Positions 57,307 through 64,000 of a stretch of DNA of 64,000 bases are shown here, in pieces. The position numbers and the translations under genes are program-made. This DNA comes from Sebastes aleutianus. Its lineage: Eukaryota > Chordata > Actinopteri > Perciformes > Sebastidae. The notes below the pieces were generated by a model, which saw only the letters and a program-made list of their open reading frames with translations, made no database searches and was not told the origin of the DNA. Location: assembly GCA_916700875.1 (NCBI GenBank), contig CAKAKS010000291.1, positions 124,001-188,000 on the forward strand, read 5' to 3'. Every line of letters starts with the position of its first letter. The stretch's first letter is position 1.

Positions 57307-57936
57307 CGCGTCATCTACTTTGACTAAATCTGCCACTTTTCAGATTATTACACCGACTGATCATTCCTTGAACCATTACCTGACCTGAGAATTTTAGAAA
57401 TATACAGTATTTTCAGTTCTGTATAAATGTCATGTTCTATGTTATTGTGTAATATGTCTCTACTTGACAATAAGCTGCTGTGACCACCAAAGAATAAACA
57501 CAATATATGAGACAAATTACAAGTTGACTGCTATCAAAAATCATTAACTCAAAGCATAATACCTATCCAATTAAACAATTTTAATAACATATTTTAAATG
57601 TCTCATTAAAGTGTTTTGAATTTGGATTATTTTCCCCTCATGTCTTGCTATAAAATTACCATTAACAGACAAATCGATGGAAGCCTCCAACGAAAGCCCT
57701 GAGGTCTTACTGTACCTCTTCCACTTGACTGAATCAAAAGGAGATACAAGGAATGTAAATCTTATCACCCTGGTATATCTTTGAGAAGTTGAGAAAATAA
57801 ATCACAACTTTCTAGACACGGCTGAAGTATTTCAACCAACATAGAGGACTGAAACTTGGAATGAAAGATGTTGCCACTGCATTTACTGTATACTGTAACA
57901 TGCGTTTCCTTTCCGTTTATACTTATATGTTTAGGT

Positions 57937-58622
57937 CAGGGGTCTGCAACCTGCGGCTCCGGAGCCACATGCAGCTCTTTAGCCCCTCTCCAGTGGCTCC
58001 CTGCAGACTTTTAAAAGGGGAAATGAATAACTGTTTTTTTTTACATTTTCATTTTTATTTATCATTGTTGTAGGTCTATGGTACAACTTTATTCTCATAA
58101 TATTACGACTTTTTTCTCGTAATGTTACGACTTTTTTCTCGTAATGTTACGACTTTTTTTCTCGTAAAGTTATGACTTTATTCTCGTAATATTACGCCTT
58201 TTTTCTTGTAAAGTTATGACTTTATTCTCGTAATATTACGCCTTTTTTCTTGTAAAGTTATGACTTTATTCTCGTAATATTACGCCTTTTTTCTTGTAAA
58301 GTTACGACTTTATTCTCGTAATATAACGCCTTTTTTCTGGTAAAGTTATGACTTTATTCTCGTAATATTACGGCATTTTTTTCTCGTAAAGTTATGACTT
58401 TATTCTGGAAATCTCCGATTTTTTTCACTCAATGTGACCCTAATACTCCGTAGTACATTTGCACTTGGGCCCTCACTGCATTAGACTTAAATACTATATA
58501 CTTAGACAATAAACTGTGTTACCTTCATCACAATGCTCAAATGTTTTGCGGCTCCCGACAGATTATTTTTTTTTTTTTTTGCCTAAAATGGCTCTTTTGA
58601 TAGTAGAGGTCGCTGACCCCTG
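57937..58622 (+). mobile_element. Complete non-autonomous hAT element with internal minisatellite
   Basis: Flanks gtttaggt (57929-57936) and gtctaggt (58623-58630) match 7 of 8. Termini CAGGGGTCTGCAACCT and AGGTCGCTGACCCCTG form an imperfect inverted repeat. The interior has about eight ~38-bp units ('gactttattctcgtaatatt', 'acgcctttttt', 'cttgtaaagttat') at 58085-58400, then the shared 3' section. No transposase. Confidence 0.88.
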
Positions 58623-58630
58623 GTCTAGGT

Positions 58631-59440
58631 CAATCATTTTAAAAATCATCTATTCTGATCCCTTCTCTCTTTACATTACTTGCAAAATGCAAAGAAAATA
58701 CAGTTTGTTTTAAATAAAGTGTGTATTGCTATAATATACATCTGTTGCCTATCTTGTTGTTAAGATTTTTTTGAGACGAGAGACAAAAGTTCAAATTCCC
58801 ATATACCCCCAAATGATGCTAACAATTCAAGATCTGAATTCAATCTTAAGGAATTGCTGCTGTGGACTTTGAGAAGCCCCTCGGATGATTTAATTCTGTT
58901 CATCTTGGCAACCACTCCCAGCTTTGTCAGCTCAAAGTCTTACCCATAGGAACTGCAAGTTTCAACAACACTGTTATTTCAAGCGTTTTATAATAAAAAA
59001 AAATACTTCTGCTGATGATACTATAGCAAGGTTTTTTTGGGAAGCCAAGTTGTTGATCCTGCTGTGAGGCAAGTAGAGAAATGGGAATATTTGACTTCTA
59101 GAAATAAGGAATCAGCAGCAAATCCAAAACCACATATTACACATCACAATAAACAGGCTGCTGGCAGAGAACTGATTGGTTGAAATGTGTCATCTATGCT
59201 CTCAATCTGTGGGACTGTGTGTACTACCTTACGATGTTGATAGGAAACCCATCTGCAGGGATGGCACACAGTGGTGTGTGTCACTCTGTCAAACTGGCCT
59301 ACTTCTTGCCCAACAGCTTTAGTATCTAACGCTGGGATGGCACAGAAAAAAATCATGGCTGCTGATTTCCAGTGCACTGAATGCATACATACAACCCCAT
59401 AAATCGGTGCCCTAATTTGACTGGGATGCTCTAATAGTAT
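58631..59440. other. Unassigned AT-rich stretch
   Basis: No repeat family or gene recognised. One 80-codon reverse frame (59144-59386) has no signature. Confidence 0.5.
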
Positions 59441-59443
59441 ATG

Positions 59444-59944
59444 TTAAAGGGGACATATCATGCTCATTTTCAGGTTCCTGCTTGTATTTTGGGTTTCTAC
59501 TAGAACATGTTTTCATGCTTTAATGTTCAAAAAACACATTATTTTTCTCATACTGTCTGTCTGAATATACCTGTATTCATGCTCTGTCTGAAACACTCCG
59601 TTTTAGCGCATTTCAACGGAATGGCTAGGAATTTCCGTTGCTAGGAAACAGCTTGGGTCCATATTCACACCTTGTCAGCTGATGTCATTTACATACACTG
59701 CAACAGGAAATAAATCGGGACACATTTAGTATATTTACGTTTAAAACTGTGAAATGGTCTAAATATTATATATTTGTGACATCACAACGGCTAGTTTCAA
59801 ACGCACAATTTCTGAATACGGGCTTTTTGCATTTCTCCATGGATTGCATGTTTTGATACTTTCACAGTATTTATATATCACTTAAATCTGCTTTATAATA
59901 TAAAATACATGAAAATCTCACTTTTTACAATATGATACCTTTAA
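59444..59944 (+). mobile_element. TTAA-flanked element family C, complete copy (501 bp)
   Basis: TTAA at both ends: left TTAAAGGGGACATATCATGC; right, reversed, TTAAAGGTATCATATTGTAA. Landmarks are 'cattttcaggttcctgcttg', 'ttgctaggaaacagcttggg', 'gtcagctgatgtcattt' and 'tttgtgacatcacaacggc'. Partial copies are at 7525, 7725, 22672 and 39241. Confidence 0.85.
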
Positions 59945-60202
59945 AGAATACAGTATATAAAGCCATGCAAATGCCCTTTCGCACTGTCCACCTGGCACTG
60001 TTAATATAGTGAGTCTTTTGTACTACAATCTCATCAAGTCACTAACAGGCACACAAACTTGAACCAGAATATCATTTTTCTGGAGGCTGGAAAATGCAGC
60101 TGGATGAGCAGCTTTTGAACAATAGCTCTCTTTTATGTGTCTCCTTAATGTCATTAAACTACTGAGCATGTTAGCTCTGGTATGAGGAGTCCTGCACGCG
60201 GT

Positions 60203-61175
60203 TAAAATGATATTTACCAAAGTATGGACAAAACATTATGACAGATGGAGTCTGGAGACTGAGGAGTAGGCCCACAGAAGGCAGACAGATACCCTTACAG
60301 GGTCTAATTTGACAGGTTGGAAGCTAATACCACTATCAAATCATCCTGTTTTTATTTAACCATATATATATACATGGTTAAATAAAAAACAGGATGATAT
60401 ATATATATATATATATATGGATACAGTATCTGTGTGTATATATTTGACCATGAATATTTCAAACGAAACATTGGAAGGACCCCTGATTTATCTTTGTGTT
60501 CAACTCTTCGGCTTAACTCCTGTGCTTGTTTTATGCAGGTCGGTGCCCTAGATGACAGGGTGTACTGTCCTAGACCTCTAACAATTTATCATTATTTATT
60601 TAATTATCTATTCATTTATATTTATTTTTGTACACCTGTTTTTTTTTTTGAGTGCCCTCTGGGTATTGTCATGGGTGGGATATCTATCAGTCCAAACATG
60701 TTTGTGCAATGGATTGTCAGAGTTGTATTAACAAAATTCAGAAATAAACTCTGTTTAAAAAAATAAATAAAATGATATTTACCAAAGTAGTAAATTATGT
60801 TTATTTTAATTTTATTTTATTATCTATTCATCTATATTATTTTTGTACACTTGAGTGCCCTTTTTGAGTGCCCTCTGTGTATTGTCATGGGTGGGATATC
60901 ATCTATCAGTCCAAACGTGTTTGTGCAATGGATTGTCAGAGTTGTATTAACAAAATTCAGAAATAAACTCTGTTTAAAAAAAAAAAAAAAAAAATGACAT
61001 TTAGCAAAGTAGTAAATATCATGTCTGTATACCTACAACACATTATGACAGATGGAGTCTGGAGACTGAGGAGTAGGCCTACTGAAGGCAGACAGGTACC
61101 CTTACAGGGTCTAATTTGACAGGTTGGAAGCTAATATATATAAATCAAGTGTGTCCTGTTGTTCTTTAACCATAT
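60203..61175 (+). repeat. Local duplication with two LINE/SINE-like tails
   Basis: 'gacagatggagtctggagac' to 'gacaggttggaagctaata' occurs at about 60239-60329 and 61048-61137. Between them, a retroposon-like tail ('tgtattgtcatgggtgggat', 'ttgtgcaatggattgtcaga', 'attcagaaataaactctgtt', A-run) occurs twice (60600-60770 and 60810-60993). 'atgatatttaccaaagta' recurs at 60209, 60771 and, diverged, 60993. Confidence 0.7.
60340..60398. repeat. Hairpin, 24-bp stem
   Basis: 'atcatcctgtttttatttaa' plus 'ccat' and its reverse complement 'atggttaaataaaaaacagg' plus 'atgat' are separated by about 10 nt of TA repeat; one base differs. Confidence 0.85.
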
Positions 61176-61489
61176 ATACCTTTATTTAAGACAACACAAC
61201 CAGGGTTGCAAAGGACGAGCTCCTCTAAACACTAAACAGGCCATTTCACAATGTTCAAGTTAGGAGTCGACAAACCGACAGCCATTACCTTCCTGACACA
61301 CTGCGAGCTCTAACACGCACTACTTTAAATCACAATTACGGACATTTTGTATTCAAATTAAACCCTATTCTTCTACAGATATAAATCACAACAGTTATGC
61401 TTATTTACTTTAGCTATATTTATAATAATAACGATAACGTCTGTGTCTGTTTGAGGAGAAAAAAGACGCAGGAAGGAAATGTATCACTC

Positions 61490-61800
61490 CACTTACCCTG
61501 AAATATCGCTGATAAAAAGCCGAAAATAGACCCCTTCAAACGACCTCCACACGTATTAATGTGTTAATTAAGAAGCGTTAATTAATCACGCTGAAATTGA
61601 CGTGTTTATTTACTTAAAATCCACCGCATTTAGTCCCATTTTAATGTTGGAAGTAACTATACAGTCCACCCAGCCGTTACCAGCGTACACCAGTGTACCA
61701 CCGACGTCATTGAAATTAGCCCGTGATTGACCCGTGGGAGAGCCAATGAGAAGCCAAGGTGCGTGACTCTCCTCCAATCAGAGCGCGGTGTCGCAAAAAG
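61490..61800 (-). promoter_or_regulatory. mef2d: Candidate mef2d promoter and non-coding first exon
   Basis: On the minus strand a clean donor, TTTCAGG|GTAAGT, lies at about 61494-61505. Upstream (61735-61805) are two CCAAT boxes on the plus strand (gccaatgag, ccaatcag) and a GC box (gtgggcgggt). The stretch is less repetitive and richer in CpG than its surroundings. Linking it to mef2d is inferred from strand and from the long 5' intron usual for MEF2 genes. The elements could also drive a rightward transcript. Confidence 0.4.
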
Positions 61801-62015
61801 TGGGCGGGTGTTTCTGCGAGAAGGACATGACGGAGGTGACGGCCATGTTCTTGCACACAGAGTGTCTGTATGTATCCCTCCGCTGCTTCAGTATTTACCT
61901 TTTGCATGATTTTGCATGTGGGGAAAATGTCACTGTGCCTCTGCCTGCTTTCCATAAGACACAACCCGCTACTAGGCCGTTGGTTTTGCACGCCTGAAAC
62001 CACCACAGCCTTGAT

Positions 62016-62900
62016 GAGACCAGCTGGGGTTGTTAAAGAGAGAAATGTTGAGTGTTATGAGGTGTTAATGGTCTAGATTTGTCTGCCAGACCTTCTTTTT
62101 ATCATGCATTTAGACATTATGGCATCATGACACGCAATAGCATGCTTTTTTTTTCTCCAACTAGTCACCTTGTGGAAATCTGCATATGAGTATATATGGG
62201 GACACATGGACTATTAAATCAGATATGAGAGGTATAAATACTGTATGTTCAAGTTTATTTGTCATATGCATTTAAAAGTACAGTGTACAGTGAAATGCAA
62301 TGAAATGCATTTTACCCTGGCTCTCTCTCAGCCCTTAAAATAGATATAAATATATCTATATATATATACTGTATGTGAAAATTGCAATGCAATCATATAC
62401 TGCACACATTGTACATTATATCCTTTTGACATTATGCAAGTGTACTCTGTATACACAGTAGGCATGCTGTACATATAATCACATAAAACCACCTCTGCAT
62501 GCAGACTAATTTATAACCATATATATGACCAGCTGGGGTTGTTAAAGAGAGAAATGTTGAGTGTTGTGAGGCGTTAATCGTCTAAATTTGTTCCCAGACC
62601 TTCTTTTTATCATGCATTTAGACATTATGGCATCATGACACACAATAGCATGCTTTTTCCCCCCAACTAGTCACCTTGTGAAAATCTGCATATGAGTAAA
62701 TACACACAGATATGAGAGGTATAAATATGTGAAATAAATTGCAATACAATCATACACCATATTATAGTATAGACTAGTGCAACTAACATTGTACATAATA
62801 TCCTTTTGACATATGCAAGTGTACTCTGTATACAGTACACAGTATATGTACATATAATCACAGAAAACCACTTCTGCATGCAGACTAATTTATAATCTTT
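62016..62900 (+). repeat. Tandem duplication (~0.5-kb unit) with an insertion in copy 1
   Basis: 'gaccagctggggttgttaaa' to 'aaccacctctgcatgcagac' occurs at 62017-62505 and again at 62527-62885. Copy 1 carries an extra ~110-bp retroposon-like piece (about 62247-62345: 'caagtttatttgtcatatgc', 'gtacagtgaaatgcaatg'). Confidence 0.85.
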
Positions 62901-62904
62901 TACA

Positions 62905-62950
62905 GGGCCGGATTAACCCACTAGAGGGCCCGGGGTGCAAAATGACCTAT
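62905..62950 (+). repeat. Possible hAT terminus fragment
   Basis: 'cagggccggattaacccact' followed by 'agagggcccggggtgc' resembles the end of a common fish hAT family. No second end is seen. Confidence 0.3.
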
Positions 62951-63189
62951 AGGTGTCTCCCTATTCCAGTATATACCCACTCGAATCCTCTTCCCAATTT
63001 AGTTTTCTATATTTTTGATCACACAGAAATTAATTTGCAATATGCACCATGTACCAAGTATAATATCAACTGATATAATAAAAGGAAATTTTGACACAGG
63101 GTCTCTCAACAAGACAGGCTGTCAAGGTCAAGCACAACAGCAGCATCTACCTTATAGGGACATTTCTATTTCCCAAACTAAATTTCAAT

Positions 63190-63845
63190 TAAAGCTGAAG
63201 TAGGCTAGATTGGAGCAAATATGATTAAAAAAAGTTATTTTTATAAAACGGTCGCTATATCGTGACAGTAGTACATGAAACAGGTAACCTGAAAAAAATC
63301 ATGTGCCTCTGTGTCCTCCGGTGCTCCTAACGGCATCTGCAAGATTTCACATACCGGAGGAAAACAACCAGTAAGAGCTGATCTGAGGTCTGCTGTCCAG
63401 CTGCCGTCTATGAGAGCCGGCTGTCAATCACTCGCGAACTCCGACTAAACGGTCAAACTAAGCCGCACTGATCAAATATTAATCAATATTATGTTACGTT
63501 AATGCCTATTTCTCGCCTCAAATGTTTTCAGAATCATCCTGTAGTGCACGGTTTAGCTGTAAAATGAGAAAGTTTGTTACGCCGCCACTATTGTGAAATC
63601 TGGTGAAGGAACGGCAAGTTCTGGTCACATGACCGGAGCACAGCCAATAGGAACGTCTCACACTAAAATAACCTGTGATTAGTCAAAGTCTCCCGCCACA
63701 GGCTAGATTTTCTAAAGCCTGAAAACAGAGCCATGAGGAGGTGCAGAAGTCTAGTTATCTCTCAGAACACTTGAATTATGCTGAAAGGTTATTGTGGAAT
63801 TTTTGCCCAATGATGCCAAAAATATACTGCCTACTGCCACTTTAA
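63190..63845. mobile_element. TTAA-flanked element family D, copy 2 (656 bp)
   Basis: Left TTAAAGCTGAAGTAGGCTAG; right, reversed, TTAAAGTGGCAGTAGGCAGT. It is collinear with 50414-51072 over its whole length with scattered substitutions. The short open frame crossing its right end is not a gene. Confidence 0.85.
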
Positions 63846-64000
63846 TCAAATTACCACAAAGTAGTGATGGCGAGATGAAGCTTCATGAAGCACTGAAGCT
63901 CTCCAGCAAATTGGTTCGCAAAAGGGTTCATTTCACGAGGCTTCATCTGGGCTTCATATGCACACAAAACCACCTATCGGTCAAATAGTGTAAAACAGGC

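Overview
This is a eukaryotic, AT-rich window dominated by introns and transposons. It is almost certainly a chromosomal segment of a ray-finned (teleost) fish. The evidence is three vertebrate-type genes with GT-AG introns, a Tc1-family transposon with long inverted repeats, fish-type tRNA-derived SINEs, LINE tails, and very many short non-autonomous DNA transposons ending in TTAA (piggyBac-like) or flanked by 8-bp duplications (hAT-like). There are no operons, CRISPR arrays or prokaryotic features.

Layout. (1) 1-1400: decayed LINE tail interrupted by a TTAA-type element. (2) 1.85-5.9 kb: a plus-strand gene with a probable non-coding first exon, an intron holding a ~72-bp minisatellite, and one coding exon (4149-5525) for a 458-residue protein with about 15 AT-hook GRP cores and acidic blocks (D1/HMGA-like). 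(3) 8.9-21 kb: plus-strand tmem79 (mattrin) with a CRE-type promoter, a non-coding exon 1 and four coding exons (12587-20537); its introns carry several satellite-like arrays. (4) 21-26.9 kb: intergenic, with an inverted minisatellite array and a Tc1-like element whose transposase has one frameshift. (5) 31.8-49.5 kb: minus-strand mef2d, with ten coding exons that join in frame to 562 residues, including the 30-nt beta exon. Its 3' UTR runs below 31.8 kb. A candidate non-coding first exon and CCAAT/GC-box promoter lie near 61.5-61.8 kb, which would make 49.6-61.5 kb intron 1. (6) 61.9-64 kb: upstream flank with a local duplication and another TTAA element.

tmem79 and mef2d are convergent. Their human orthologues lie close together on 1q22, so the block fits conserved synteny. 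The genes are not a functional cassette: one is a multi-AT-hook chromatin protein, one a Golgi/secretory-granule membrane protein, one a MADS-box transcription factor. I found no sign of a novel multi-gene system. The most interesting items are the mef2d splice details (beta microexon, tandem NAGNAG acceptor, no recognisable alpha2 exon, poly-Q and poly-G tracts), several distinct TTAA-ended elements including nested ones, and a minisatellite that reverses orientation. Splice sites and identities were read by eye; none was checked by alignment or transcript data.
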